Part shown: positions 1 to 8,992 of the stretch, piece by piece
Numbering within the stretch: the first letter of the stretch is position 1
How the letters are laid out: each line of letters starts with the position of its first letter
Assembly: GCA_035501735.1 (NCBI GenBank)
Contig: DATJVR010000025.1
Coordinates: 8,643 to 72,642 of the forward strand
DNA: 64,000 bases
Origin: PNAI01 sp035501735
Lineage (GTDB): Bacteria; Pseudomonadota; Alphaproteobacteria; Rhizobiales; Xanthobacteraceae
Direction of reading: 5' to 3'
Program-made: the position numbers and the translations under genes
Notes under the pieces: model-generated
What the model saw: the letters and a program-made list of their open reading frames with translations, nothing else
Database searches by the model: none
What the model was told of the DNA's origin: nothing

Positions 1-330
1 GCCGCGTTCGACGAATTCCGCAAGACCATCACCTGGGAAGGCCATACCGACAAGATTCGCGCGGCTTATCTGTGCGTGGCCGGCGAGTTCGACGAACTGA
101 GCCCGATCGAGCATTCCGAGCGTCTGGTGAAATCGGTCAGGGGCCCGAAGCAGATGGTGGTGTACCAGGAGTCGCGCCATTCGGTCGGCAATGTGCCCGC
201 CGCCAACCTCGGCCCGTTCCCGCCGATCCTGGTCGCCGATTGGCTGACCGACCGCTTGGCCGGCAAACCGTTTCCGAGCGAGCGCTGGTTCGTCCGCTCG
301 AATGGCCAGATCGACAAGACGCCGCTTTAG
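1..330 (+). CDS. alpha/beta hydrolase, C-terminal part (truncated by window edge)
   Basis: The reading frame is open from the first base and stops at 330, giving the last 109 residues of a protein that begins outside the window. The segment VAGEFDELSP followed about 35 residues later by YQESRHSV fits the acid (Asp) and His arms of a Ser-Asp-His triad in the alpha/beta hydrolase fold. The nucleophile elbow is outside the window, so the substrate class (esterase, dienelactone hydrolase, C-C hydrolase) cannot be decided. The gene converges on the class II aldolase that ends at 332, leaving one base between the two stops. Given the neighbours it may belong to the same catabolic block, but that is inference. 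Confidence 0.75.
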   Translation, partial: AAFDEFRKTITWEGHTDKIRAAYLCVAGEFDELSPIEHSERLVKSVRGPKQMVVYQESRHSVGNVPAANLGPFPPILVADWLTDRLAGKPFPSERWFVRSNGQIDKTPL

Positions 331-331
331 G

Positions 332-1060
332 TCACTCGCCTTCCAGCTCCTGCATCTTCCGCCCGGCGCGGATGCACCAGTTCTCCCACGCGCGGTTGTA
401 CGAGAACGCCTTCTGCCGGCCGATGATGGCGTCGACCTCGCCGTTGGTGAGATATTTGATGGCGCCCATGCTCATTGCCTGCATCTGCAGCTTGGCATTG
501 AGTTCAAGATAAATCGCGATCCAGATCGCCTGGCGGATCGAAGTCCCGACCACGACGGCGCCATGTCCGCGCATCAACGCGCTGCGTCCTTTGCCTACGG
601 CCTTTGCCAGATCGCGACCCATGGCCATGTTGGAGACGAGCAGATCGGTATCGCCGAATTTCTTCTGCGAGTCCCAAAGCGGAACGTTATGGCCGATCGA
701 CGCGCACATATGCAGCAGCGGCCGCATTTTCTTGCCGGTGACGCCGAACGGGATCGTGCTCGGGCTGTGATTGTGCACGACGCAATTGATCTCAGGCCGC
801 GCTTCGAACAGCGCGCCATGGATGAATCGCTCCAGATAGGGCTTCCGCCCGCGCGCATCGACCGCGTCACCTTCGAGCGTGAACTCCATGATGTCGGCGG
901 CCTCGATGCGCTCCGGCGCCCGCGCCCGCGATAACAGAAAACGATCTTTTCGCTCGGGATGGCGCGCGCTGACGTGGCCAAATGAATCCACGATGTCCTC
1001 GTGCGCGAGGATGCGGTTGGCGGTGACAAGTTCTTCGATGATCACGTCGAGTTTCGGCAT
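332..1060 (-). CDS. class II aldolase/adducin family protein
   Basis: This 242-residue cytoplasmic protein has the class II aldolase fold. A His-x-His zinc motif lies at residues 96-98 (VVHNHS) and a third His at about 166 (MRGHGA). A Glu at about 77 (YLERFIH) sits where the FucA catalytic acid lies. Family members cleave or decarboxylate aldol-type substrates using a divalent metal; the actual substrate is unknown. The frame extends upstream to 1135, but the ATG at 1060 is preceded by AAGGA at a normal distance and starts at the conserved region. It lies 28 bp downstream of the flavin monooxygenase and is probably co-transcribed with it. It is one of three class II aldolases in the first 10 kb. 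Confidence 0.88.
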   Translation of the reverse strand: MPKLDVIIEELVTANRILAHEDIVDSFGHVSARHPERKDRFLLSRARAPERIEAADIMEFTLEGDAVDARGRKPYLERFIHGALFEARPEINCVVHNHSPSTIPFGVTGKKMRPLLHMCASIGHNVPLWDSQKKFGDTDLLVSNMAMGRDLAKAVGKGRSALMRGHGAVVVGTSIRQAIWIAIYLELNAKLQMQAMSMGAIKYLTNGEVDAIIGRQKAFSYNRAWENWCIRAGRKMQELEGE

Positions 1061-1088
1061 GGGATATCCTTGCGATAGGAGAGGGAGG

Positions 1089-2717
1089 TCAGGTGGATTG
1101 GTGCCCGGTGGCGAGCGCCGCGAGCTTGGCCGCATCGGCCGGCGGCTGATTGGCCCGCCACACGACGTGCAGGTCGGGCCGCAATAAAATCAAGTCGTAG
1201 CCATAGACGTCGCGCGCGCGTCGGTCCTTCACGTGGAGAATTGAGAATGGCGCGCCAATATCCGCGAACGCCGCGGAAAGTGCGCCGGCGTCCACCTGCG
1301 CGCCGCCAAGCCGCAGCAGCGTATAGCCCGTTCCGATGCGATCCTGTATGGCGCTGCCGTCATCGAGCCAGACATGCGGCAGCCGCGCGCCTGGCCACGT
1401 CGTCGGCCGATACGCGATGAAATCATCCTTTGGCGCTTCGCCCGCCTCCGGCCAGATGATTGGCGAACCGGTGTAGCGATAGCCGAGCTCCGCGCCGATC
1501 ATCTCGTTGGTCTTGCGCTGCTCCACGTCCGCGATGCGCGCCAGATTGGCGCGCGTCTCCGCGCCTTCGGGCGTGTTGTCGCGAATATTCGGCCGGTAGG
1601 CGGCGCGCCACGTGCGCCGGCCGCGCGAGGCATAACCGGAAGCGGCAACATTGCGCTCGCCGATCTGCCGCCGCTCGATTTCATAGGACTTCAGCAAACC
1701 AGGCCCGCCCCAGCCCTGCAGCGTGGCCGCGAGTTTCCAGCCGAGATCGATGGCATCGCCGACGCCCGTGTTCATGCCGAGCCCGCCGGTCGGTATCACC
1801 AGATGCACCGCGTCGCCCGCCAGCAACACGCGGCCTTCGGCGTAGCGGTCCGCGATCAGCAAATTCTGCCGCCACTCACCCACGTAGAGCATTTCGTATT
1901 TGACCGGCATGGCGCAGGTCTTCTCGAACATGGCCGCCATGTCGGAATCTTTCTCCACCATCGAATGCAGCGTGAAATGGCGCGTATCGTCTTGCACGAT
2001 CAACTGCGTCGCCTGTGCGTCGGCCACGTGATAGTGGCGGCCCTTGCCGATCGTGATGCGCTCGAACAGGTCGTCGCAGCGATAGAGCGCCTGCCGGAGC
2101 TGCAAGATGTTGCCTTCACCGGCAAGCTTGAAGCCGAGCTGCTTGCGCACATTGCTGGTTCCTCCGTCGCAGCCGACCAGATAGCGCGCGTTGATGGTTG
2201 AATGAGTGCCGCCAATTTGCTCCACCTCGGCGGTCACCGAATTGGCGTCCTGCGTGAACGATAGGAATTCGCAGCCGTAACGGACCGTGACGCTCGGCAG
2301 CGTCTCCACCACCGATTTCAGCAGTGGCTCGAGCGTGTACTGCGAAATCAGCTGATAGGGCTCCAGCGGCATCGAGCCATCGCGGCACGCGGCGATTTGC
2401 TTCCTGGCCTCGGCGACTGACGGATAGGGCAGGTGCAGGAGCGGCGGATCGACCAGAGACGTAACGATGAACACGTCCATCGGGATATGCGCCGGCAGGC
2501 CCGCTGCGCGGATTTTCTCCGCAACACCGAGCCGGCGATAGATTTCCATCGAGCGCGCGTTGCAGCGCTCCATTTTCGGCCACATGTGCGGCGCGCTTTT
2601 TTGCTCGATCAGCATGCAGCGCACCCCGCGCCGGCCGAGATCGAGCGCGAGCGTGAGCCCCACCGGGCCGGCGCCGACGATCAGAACATCAGTGTTCATG
2701 GGCGGGAGTGGGGCCAT
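1089..2717 (-). CDS. FAD-dependent aromatic monooxygenase (PheA/TfdB/MhpA type)
   Basis: The 542-residue protein carries the three fingerprints of single-component aromatic hydroxylases. These are a Rossmann GAGPVG loop near residues 15-20, the DG motif (GCDGGTSNVRKQLG) near 190, and the GD motif (GRVLLAGDAVHL) near 300. A thioredoxin-like C-terminal extension follows, as in phenol hydroxylase relatives. It would hydroxylate an aromatic ring using NAD(P)H and oxygen. The start could be the ATG at 2699 instead; neither start has a clear ribosome binding site. It is the first gene of a two-gene unit with the class II aldolase downstream. The ring substrate cannot be read from sequence. Confidence 0.9.
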   Translation of the reverse strand: MAPLPPMNTDVLIVGAGPVGLTLALDLGRRGVRCMLIEQKSAPHMWPKMERCNARSMEIYRRLGVAEKIRAAGLPAHIPMDVFIVTSLVDPPLLHLPYPSVAEARKQIAACRDGSMPLEPYQLISQYTLEPLLKSVVETLPSVTVRYGCEFLSFTQDANSVTAEVEQIGGTHSTINARYLVGCDGGTSNVRKQLGFKLAGEGNILQLRQALYRCDDLFERITIGKGRHYHVADAQATQLIVQDDTRHFTLHSMVEKDSDMAAMFEKTCAMPVKYEMLYVGEWRQNLLIADRYAEGRVLLAGDAVHLVIPTGGLGMNTGVGDAIDLGWKLAATLQGWGGPGLLKSYEIERRQIGERNVAASGYASRGRRTWRAAYRPNIRDNTPEGAETRANLARIADVEQRKTNEMIGAELGYRYTGSPIIWPEAGEAPKDDFIAYRPTTWPGARLPHVWLDDGSAIQDRIGTGYTLLRLGGAQVDAGALSAAFADIGAPFSILHVKDRRARDVYGYDLILLRPDLHVVWRANQPPADAAKLAALATGHQST

Positions 2718-2907
2718 TAAGTGCAGCTAGATACTCATATTTTTTGTGCCATGCCAGCTGTTGCCGAATTGTTGCGGCTTGGCCACAACGAGATTGAATC
2801 AGGCGATTTGTCCCGTGCTTGGCCGTAAGTTTGTGGACTCTGGAACAGAACACAACTTTTAATACCTGCTGGCGGGGGACATAGAGGAGGTAGTTTGGGG
2901 ATCCTCT

Positions 2908-3204
2908 ATGCGCGTGCGTTTCGTTGGTTGCGTGTTGTTAGCTGCAAAATATTGGCTGGTCGCCTTCATCCTCAGCGTCATTCTTTCTCAGGTCGCAGCG
3001 GCGCAACATATTATGCCGGCGCCTCCGCCGCCGAAATCGACCATCTTTACGCCGCCTTGGGCCCAGATCGACCGAAAATCGCCGCAGCTGCGCGCAATCC
3101 AGCGGATGCAGCGCAAAAAGCGACCTGCGCCAACGGTGCCTGTCCCGTCGAGCCGGTATTTTCCGAGTATCGCAGCCAATTGCGTTCTGCGCGCATCCGC
3201 ATGA
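2908..3204 (+). CDS. possible small secreted protein, uncertain
   Basis: A 98-codon frame starts with a hydrophobic stretch resembling a signal peptide (about residues 8-32, ending AAAQ), then a proline-rich run. An AGGAGG sequence at 2885-2890 sits 17 bases before this ATG. The same site is ideally placed, 4 bases away, for a TTG at 2895 that opens a different frame (2895-3239, 114 codons). The first frame has the better N-terminus and the second the more protein-like C-terminus. This would fit a frameshifted small secreted protein. I recognise no family. Both readings may be wrong. Confidence 0.3.
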   Translation: MRVRFVGCVLLAAKYWLVAFILSVILSQVAAAQHIMPAPPPPKSTIFTPPWAQIDRKSPQLRAIQRMQRKKRPAPTVPVPSSRYFPSIAANCVLRASA

Positions 3205-3216
3205 TTTCAAATCTGA

Positions 3217-4269
3217 TCAGCGCGCCGTTGCCGTTTTGACCGGCGCGTCGAACTGCGCGCGCAGCCCCGGCATCACGTCGCTCGCGAACAGCGCGACCGA
3301 GCGCAACATTTCATCGAGCGAAAGGTCCCCGAACGCGAATTGCCCGACCATGTAGTTCGCCCCGCAGTCTTGGAGCTGCTCGGCCAGGAACGTCAGCACT
3401 TTTCTCGGCGAACCGGCTATTCCGAGTCCCTTCTCCATGAGCAGATCAAAATTCTCCGGCCGCGCGCCGAGCAGCGGCGTCGTCCCGTGCATGTGATGCA
3501 GATAGTTGAAGCTCGCGAGCCATCGTGTATAGGCGCGTTGCGCAATGCTAAGCGCTTCCGCATCGCGCTCGGCCACTACCAAGAAACGTACCATGCCCAT
3601 CTTTGGTAATGCTGTTCCGGCACCATGCGCTTCACGCCACACATCGCGAAACCGTGCGATGGTCGCGCGCGTCGTCGCCGGGATATCGTTGTTGACCATG
3701 TTCATGCCCTTGCGGGCGGCGCGCTCGGCGCTCTCGGGTGAGTGAGCTCCGTACCACAGCGGCGGATAAGGCTTCTGCAATGGCTCGATCAGCATCGGCA
3801 CGTTCTCGAACCGGTCGTATTTGCCCTTGAAGCTGAATGTCTTCGCGGTGAAGGCCTGCAGGATCAGTTCAAGCCGCTCGGCGTAGATCTGCTGCCGCTC
3901 GTCCGCATTTTGCCCGTAGTAGCTGATTTCGTACGGCACCGAGCCGCGGCCGAAGCCCATTTCCACTCGCCCGCCGCTCAAGTGGTCAAGCATGCATATT
4001 TCCTCCAGCACCCGTAGCGGATGATGGATCGGCAGCGCGTAGACGAAGGTTCCAAAGCGCAGCCGCTTGGTGCGCTGCGCGATCGCGGAGAGGAAAACGC
4101 TCGGCGAGGGCGCCATGCCGAGCGGCGTGAAGTGGTGCTCGGCCACGTGATAGCCGTAGAAGCCGGCGCGGTCGAATGCCTCGACCACCTTCAGCCGCTG
4201 CTCGTAGTAATCGAGCAACGGCAAATCGTTGCAGTCGAGGTGGTCGAAAATACCGAATTCCAGACCCAT
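3217..4269 (-). CDS. LLM class (luciferase-like) flavin-dependent oxidoreductase
   Basis: The 350-residue protein has the bacterial-luciferase TIM-barrel layout: the start EFGIFDHLD, a VAEHHF strand-end near residue 42, LRFGTFV near 70, then GGRVEMGFGRG near 100. Such enzymes use reduced flavin, often with oxygen, for monooxygenation of alkanes, ketones, terpenoids or sulfonates. It is the last gene of a three-gene unit with the CMD-like protein 18 bp upstream and the GMC oxidoreductase before that. No dedicated flavin reductase is seen nearby. Family assignment is secure, substrate unknown. Confidence 0.9.
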   Translation of the reverse strand: MGLEFGIFDHLDCNDLPLLDYYEQRLKVVEAFDRAGFYGYHVAEHHFTPLGMAPSPSVFLSAIAQRTKRLRFGTFVYALPIHHPLRVLEEICMLDHLSGGRVEMGFGRGSVPYEISYYGQNADERQQIYAERLELILQAFTAKTFSFKGKYDRFENVPMLIEPLQKPYPPLWYGAHSPESAERAARKGMNMVNNDIPATTRATIARFRDVWREAHGAGTALPKMGMVRFLVVAERDAEALSIAQRAYTRWLASFNYLHHMHGTTPLLGARPENFDLLMEKGLGIAGSPRKVLTFLAEQLQDCGANYMVGQFAFGDLSLDEMLRSVALFASDVMPGLRAQFDAPVKTATAR

Positions 4270-4287
4270 GTTCGATGTCCGCCTGGC

Positions 4288-4830
4288 TTAATGAAACGGC
4301 CGCTCGCCGTTCGGCGTCGGCACGTCAAAACCCTTGAGCACGGTCGACACCATGCCGTAAAAGCCGGCCACAGAAATCGCCTCGATGGTCTTTTCAAGAC
4401 CGAATTGTTTCAGCAACCGATCGTAAGTCGCCCGGCTCAGCTCCATCGTGTCGAGCAGTTCCCGCACCGCCTCATAGATCAGCCGCTCGTCATCCTTCTC
4501 GAACGCCGGCTGGCGCCGTTCGCGGATCGCTGCGATCACCTCGCTCGAAAGCCCCGCGGTGATCGCATGCGGTTCGTGTGCAGCCCAGGCATATTGCGCC
4601 GACCAATGCCGTACCACGGTCAGCACGATCAGCTCGAATAGGCGCTTGTCGAGCAGGCCGTTCTCGCGCAGTGCCAAGGTCAGCTCGTTGGCCGTGTGAG
4701 CGAGGTTTGGAATTCGCAGCCAGATCGCGAACGGCCCGCCGACGCGCTTGCGCGTGCTGGCAAGCACGTCATGAATTTTCTTCTGCGCGGGCGTGAGCTT
4801 TTCAACGGGGATTGGATCAAGCCGGGCCAC
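4288..4830 (-). CDS. carboxymuconolactone decarboxylase (CMD)/AhpD-fold protein
   Basis: This 180-residue all-helical protein matches the CMD family of small proteins seen beside oxidoreductases. The core (VLTVVRHWSAQYAWAAHE, near residues 70-87) corresponds to the AhpD active region but lacks the Cys-x-x-Cys pair, so a peroxidase or disulfide role is unlikely. His residues are retained. Translation probably starts at GTG 4830, which has GGAGG five bases upstream. It lies 15 bp after the GMC oxidoreductase and 18 bp before the LLM oxidoreductase, all in one direction, which suggests a shared degradative pathway. Confidence 0.85.
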   Translation of the reverse strand: MARLDPIPVEKLTPAQKKIHDVLASTRKRVGGPFAIWLRIPNLAHTANELTLALRENGLLDKRLFELIVLTVVRHWSAQYAWAAHEPHAITAGLSSEVIAAIRERRQPAFEKDDERLIYEAVRELLDTMELSRATYDRLLKQFGLEKTIEAISVAGFYGMVSTVLKGFDVPTPNGERPFH

Positions 4831-4845
4831 AAATTCCTCCGATAT

Positions 4846-6480
4846 TTACACATTGACCGGTGCGAGCGTCGGCCGGCCGCGGATCAGGTCGGCCGCGCGT
4901 TCCGCGATCATCATGACCGGCGCATTGATGTTCCCACTGATGAGGTCGGGCATGACCGAGGCGTCCACCACGCGCAGGCGCTCGACGCCGCGCACGCGCA
5001 ATTCCGGATCAACGACCGCCGTCTCATCCGATGCGCCGCCCATCTTGCACGTGCCGAGCGGATGATGAAGCGTGATCGCGGTATGGCGGATATGCGCATC
5101 GATATCCGCATTCGACTGGGCTGCCGTACCGGGCGCAAGCTCGCTCGCGATGTAGCGTGCCATGTTCGGCCTGCCCATGATCTCGCGAAACCTCCGAAAG
5201 CCTGCGCGCAGCGTCTTCCATTCCCGATCGGTGGACATGAAATTCTGCTTGATACGAATGGGCGTCGCAGGATCGCTCGATGCGAGCGTAAGCCTGCCGC
5301 GGCTTTCCGGATGCAGCATGATGATGCGTCCGCCAAAGCCGTCGGCAAACGGCGGCTTGAACGGTGCCAGATATGGCCCGGCCGACAAGGGCGCGCCGAA
5401 AAGCAACAGTTGGGTATCGGGCAATTTGGAGTCCGGCATGACCCGCGCGAAGGAAGCGACACCACCCGGAATGTCGGTGGCCAGTCCCGTGCCGAAGAAG
5501 TAGGTTTTCGCCAGCTCGATCGCGATCCGGTCGAGTCGCATGGCGCGATGGATTGGTCCGGGTTCCTTGCGGCCATAGGCCACCGGCACCATCACGTGGT
5601 CTTGTAAATTCTTGCCGACACCCTTGAGCGGCAGGTTGACCTTGATGCCGAGTGGCTTAAGGTCATCCGGATCCCCGATGCCTGATAGCATCAGTATCTG
5701 TGGCGAGTTGATCACGCCACCCGCAAGTATGATCTCTCGGCTTGCACGCGCGATTTTTGTATCTCCGCCTTGCCGGTACTCCACGCCGATCGCGCGGCCG
5801 TTTTCGATCAATACCCGCGTCACCAGCGCCTTGACTTGGACTCGCAGGTTTTCTCGTTCCATTGCCGGCCGCAGATAGGCGATCGCGGCGCTGCAACGGC
5901 GCCCGTTGCGGATGGTATTCTGATTGCGTCCGATGCCCTCGTTATCCGGGCCGTTAAGGTCATCGTTCCACTTAAAGCCGTTCGCTTGCGCCGCCGCGAT
6001 ATAGTCATCGACCAGTGAATCCTTGAACGTCGAAAAGCACGTGCTCAGCGGTCCGTCGCCGCCGCGATAGGGGCTCGCGCCTCCCTCCCAGGATTCCTGC
6101 TTGCGGAAATAGGGCAGCGCATGGGCGTACGACCATGTCGGCAGCCCCGACGCGGCCCAGCGATCGTAATCTCCGCGATTGCCGCGTGAATAGGTCATGG
6201 CATTGATCGAGGACGAACCGCCGATCACCTTGCCGCGCGCGCATTCGATCCGCCGCCCGTCCATGTTCGGTTCCGGCTCGGTAAAATACATCCAGTCGTG
6301 CATGCGATTGAGCAGAATACGGCCCCAACCGAGCGGGATATGAATCCAGGGGTCCCAATCCCAGCCGCCTGCTTCGAGGATCAGCACCTCGACGCCACGA
6401 TCCTCCGTCAGCCGGTTCGCCAGAACGCAGCCCGCCGAGCCGGCGCCGACGATCACATAGTCGTAGATTTTTTCGGCCAT
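4846..6480 (-). CDS. GMC family FAD-dependent oxidoreductase (choline/alcohol dehydrogenase-like)
   Basis: The 544-residue protein begins with the FAD loop GAGSAG (residues 12-17) and the ILEAGG strand. The GMC signature 1 region (ARGKVIGGSSSINAM) lies near 85 and signature 2 (GGVINSPQILMLSGIG) near 260. The C-terminal active site has LHHPLGTCKMG with the catalytic His, then GNINAPVMM. It would oxidise a primary alcohol, polyol or related hydroxyl compound. It has no signal peptide, so it is cytoplasmic. It is the first gene of a three-gene operon and is divergent from the solute-binding protein at 6584, so the 103-bp gap between them should hold both promoters. Confidence 0.92.
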   Translation of the reverse strand: MAEKIYDYVIVGAGSAGCVLANRLTEDRGVEVLILEAGGWDWDPWIHIPLGWGRILLNRMHDWMYFTEPEPNMDGRRIECARGKVIGGSSSINAMTYSRGNRGDYDRWAASGLPTWSYAHALPYFRKQESWEGGASPYRGGDGPLSTCFSTFKDSLVDDYIAAAQANGFKWNDDLNGPDNEGIGRNQNTIRNGRRCSAAIAYLRPAMERENLRVQVKALVTRVLIENGRAIGVEYRQGGDTKIARASREIILAGGVINSPQILMLSGIGDPDDLKPLGIKVNLPLKGVGKNLQDHVMVPVAYGRKEPGPIHRAMRLDRIAIELAKTYFFGTGLATDIPGGVASFARVMPDSKLPDTQLLLFGAPLSAGPYLAPFKPPFADGFGGRIIMLHPESRGRLTLASSDPATPIRIKQNFMSTDREWKTLRAGFRRFREIMGRPNMARYIASELAPGTAAQSNADIDAHIRHTAITLHHPLGTCKMGGASDETAVVDPELRVRGVERLRVVDASVMPDLISGNINAPVMMIAERAADLIRGRPTLAPVNV

Positions 6481-6583
6481 TGGGGAATCGAAACAGGGCG
6501 CCCGCTGTGGGATGATCGGCTCTATCGCGGAGGCTAACTGTTGACCGCATAGGGGCGCAAGGCGACCATGCGGAGGTCATCTC

Positions 6584-7642
6584 TTGAATTATTCGGAGCA
6601 AAGGGTGCGTTTCTCGATATCCGCTGCGGTGTTTCTCGTTGCCGTTTGCGCGCCGGCCGCCGCGCAACAGCTCGTGCCGTTGACGATCGCGGTCGTTCCG
6701 AGCGTGCCCTCGGCCTCCACCTATCTTGCGCTCGACAAGGGTTATTTCCGCTCCGCCGGTCTCGACGTGAAGATCGAACGCATCGAATCGCTTAGCAAGG
6801 CCGTAGCTTTCGTCGCCACCAATCAGGTCCAGATCGCGCAAGGCGGCATCAACGCCGGAATTTTCAATTCGATTGCCGCCGGAATACCTGTGACTCTCGT
6901 GCTCGAATCCGGCTCAACCCCGCTCTACCATCGGCTGCTGCTCCGCCCTGATCTCAAGGACAAGATCAAGGTCCCGGCCGATCTCAAGGGCCGCACCATC
7001 GGCATAAGCGCGCCTGGATCGACATCGGTCTATGAGATCGCCATGGTGCTTGAAAGCGGCGGCCTGACCATCCACGATGTCGAGCTCAAATATTTGAGCT
7101 TTCCGCAAATGCCGGTTGCGCTTGCCAACGGTGCGCTCGACGTCGCGCTCACTGTCGCCCCGTTCACGGAGCTTGCGATCGAGAAGAACATCGGTGTCGC
7201 CTGGATCGATCCCGAGCAAGGCCACATCAAGGCGCTGCCGATGACCAACGTCGGCTACATCGCCAATAGCGACTGGATCAACGGCAACCGCGAGCTGGCA
7301 AAACGCGCAATCACCGCGTTGGTCCATGCCGGCCGCGATTACTGTCAGGCCTATCATCGCGGGCCCAATCGCGGCGAGGTCATGGACGTGTTGATCAAGA
7401 ACAAGGTGGCAAGCGATCGCGGTTTGCTTGATCGTATGGATTGGCAGGCGCGCGATCCGAACGGCGGGTTCAATGTCCAAAGCCTGCTGGCGCTCCAATC
7501 ATTCTTCAAGCGTGAAAACATCATTACAAAGGAAGCGCCTGCCGACCGGCTGGTCGATACGAGCTTTACCGACATCGCCGCCAAGGAGCTTGGACCTTTT
7601 ATGGTGATCAATAAGGCAAGTCCGCTCATGGGTTGCCGTTGA
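6584..7642 (+). CDS. NMT1/THI5-like (SsuA-type) periplasmic solute-binding protein
   Basis: The 352-residue protein has a signal peptide (hydrophobic residues 10-25, AAAQ cleavage). After it comes the typical start of the family: TIAVVPSVPSAS, then YLALDKGYFRSAGLDV, and DLKGRTIGIS near 128. Family members bind pyrimidines, sulfonates, nitrate or aromatic acids for an ABC importer. No permease or ATPase is encoded anywhere in the window, so this copy is orphaned locally. The start is TTG at 6584, supported by GGAGG at 6572-6576. A cupin gene follows after 10 bp, making a four-gene run with two aldolases. Confidence 0.88.
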   Translation: MNYSEQRVRFSISAAVFLVAVCAPAAAQQLVPLTIAVVPSVPSASTYLALDKGYFRSAGLDVKIERIESLSKAVAFVATNQVQIAQGGINAGIFNSIAAGIPVTLVLESGSTPLYHRLLLRPDLKDKIKVPADLKGRTIGISAPGSTSVYEIAMVLESGGLTIHDVELKYLSFPQMPVALANGALDVALTVAPFTELAIEKNIGVAWIDPEQGHIKALPMTNVGYIANSDWINGNRELAKRAITALVHAGRDYCQAYHRGPNRGEVMDVLIKNKVASDRGLLDRMDWQARDPNGGFNVQSLLALQSFFKRENIITKEAPADRLVDTSFTDIAAKELGPFMVINKASPLMGCR

Positions 7643-7652
7643 CGGAGGAAGT

Positions 7653-8204
7653 ATGCCGAAACCGATCCGCCGCGTGGTGACCGGACACAATGCCGGCGGC
7701 AAGTCCATCTTCATCATGGATGGGCCCGCACCGCACGTGCGCAGCCGCGGCACCGGCAGCGCGATCGTCACCGAATTATGGGAGACGCGCGGCTCGCCGG
7801 CCGATAATCGGGGCAACGCGGAGGTCACCGATCACCCCTTCCGGCTTCCGCCGGCGAAGAACGGCAGCGTCTTCCGTATCATTGAATATCCTCCCGACAG
7901 GGATCGCCTGCCCGCCCTTGAACGCGAGCGTGCAGACCCGCGCGCTGGGGACGATCCGACCGGACGCCACGCCGCGACCGACCGAGATAATCCGCGTCAT
8001 CCCGGATTTCACAAAACCAATTCGATCGATTATGCGATTGTGTTGGCCGGTGAGATCTATGCCATGATGGATGAAGGCGAAGTGCTATTGAAAACCGGCG
8101 ACGTGCTGATCCAGCGCGGCACCAATCACGCCTGGAGCAACCGTACCGACGCGCCGGCCACCGTCGCTTTCGTACTCATCGACGCCGAGCCGTTATCGCC
8201 ATGA
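7653..8204 (+). CDS. cupin domain protein
   Basis: The 183-residue protein has a C-terminal single cupin barrel. HPGFHKTNSIDYAIVLAGE (near 115-133) provides the first motif, with His residues and a shortened metal site. GDVLIQRGTNHAWSN (near 150-164) is the second motif, with its His. The N-terminal 100 residues are charged and not recognised. Similar proteins occur beside aromatic degradation genes, sometimes as auxiliary or sensing proteins. It sits between the solute-binding protein (10 bp upstream) and a class II aldolase (22 bp downstream). The function is not determined. Confidence 0.85.
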   Translation: MPKPIRRVVTGHNAGGKSIFIMDGPAPHVRSRGTGSAIVTELWETRGSPADNRGNAEVTDHPFRLPPAKNGSVFRIIEYPPDRDRLPALERERADPRAGDDPTGRHAATDRDNPRHPGFHKTNSIDYAIVLAGEIYAMMDEGEVLLKTGDVLIQRGTNHAWSNRTDAPATVAFVLIDAEPLSP

Positions 8205-8226
8205 GGACGCTTGATACGGGGGAACC

Positions 8227-8967
8227 ATGAGTGTCAGTCAGCGCGCCGCGCCGGCGTCCGGCAAGACCGTCGACCGGGCCCAGCTTGAGGACCTGGCGGC
8301 GGCGAGCCGCATTCTGGTCGACCAGGGGGTGTTCGACGCCGCCGGCCATGTCTCGATGCGCCATCCCGGCGACCCGAAGCGTTTTCTGATGTCGCGCTCG
8401 CTCGCGCCGCAACTGGTGACCGCCGACGACATCATGGAATTCGATCTCGATTGCGAGGCGATCGATCCCAAGGGCCGCAACGGTTTCATCGAGCGTTTCC
8501 TGCACGGCGAGATTTACAAGAAACGCGCCGACGTGATGGCGATTGCGCACAGCCATTCGGCGTCGGTGATCCCCTTCGGGCTGACCAACACGCCGATGCG
8601 CGCCATGTATCACAACGCCGCCTTTCTCGCCGCCGGCGTGCCGGTGTTCGATATTCGCGAGAAATTCGGCGCAACCGACATCGTGATCAGCAACCCGGCC
8701 AAGGGCGCCGCGCTGGCCGAGGCGCTCGGCGACAGATCCGCCTGCCTCTTGCGGGCCCACGGTATGGTGGTGGTGGCGGCAAGTCTCCCGGTCGCCGTGT
8801 TTCGCGCCATATTCACCGAGATAAGCGCCCGCGTTCAGCTTCAGGCCGCGGCGCTCGGCGGGTCAATCGCAGCACTCGATCCCGAGGAAGGCCGGCTCGC
8901 CGACATCGTGAACGTCAACACCGTCGGACGCTCCTGGGATTTGTGGAAGCGGCGGGTGATGAAGTAG
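8227..8967 (+). CDS. class II aldolase/adducin family protein
   Basis: The 246-residue protein is close in architecture to the aldolase at 332-1060. The shared run GHVSMRHPGDPKRFLMSRS lies near residue 38. The Glu of FIERFLHGE, the zinc pair in AHSHSAS, and the distal His in LLRAHGMVVV are all present. The resemblance suggests an ancient duplication. It precedes the shorter aldolase at 8993 by 25 bp. A sugar-acid or aromatic ring-fission aldol substrate is possible; the sequence does not tell. Confidence 0.88.
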   Translation: MSVSQRAAPASGKTVDRAQLEDLAAASRILVDQGVFDAAGHVSMRHPGDPKRFLMSRSLAPQLVTADDIMEFDLDCEAIDPKGRNGFIERFLHGEIYKKRADVMAIAHSHSASVIPFGLTNTPMRAMYHNAAFLAAGVPVFDIREKFGATDIVISNPAKGAALAEALGDRSACLLRAHGMVVVAASLPVAVFRAIFTEISARVQLQAAALGGSIAALDPEEGRLADIVNVNTVGRSWDLWKRRVMK

Positions 8968-8992
8968 TCTCGCATTGGTTCAGGAGCGTGTC

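Noticed and set aside
2842..2870. GGAAC upstream of the small ORF at 2908 as an EcfG promoter
   Set aside because: No GTT-containing -10 box lies 15-17 bases downstream.
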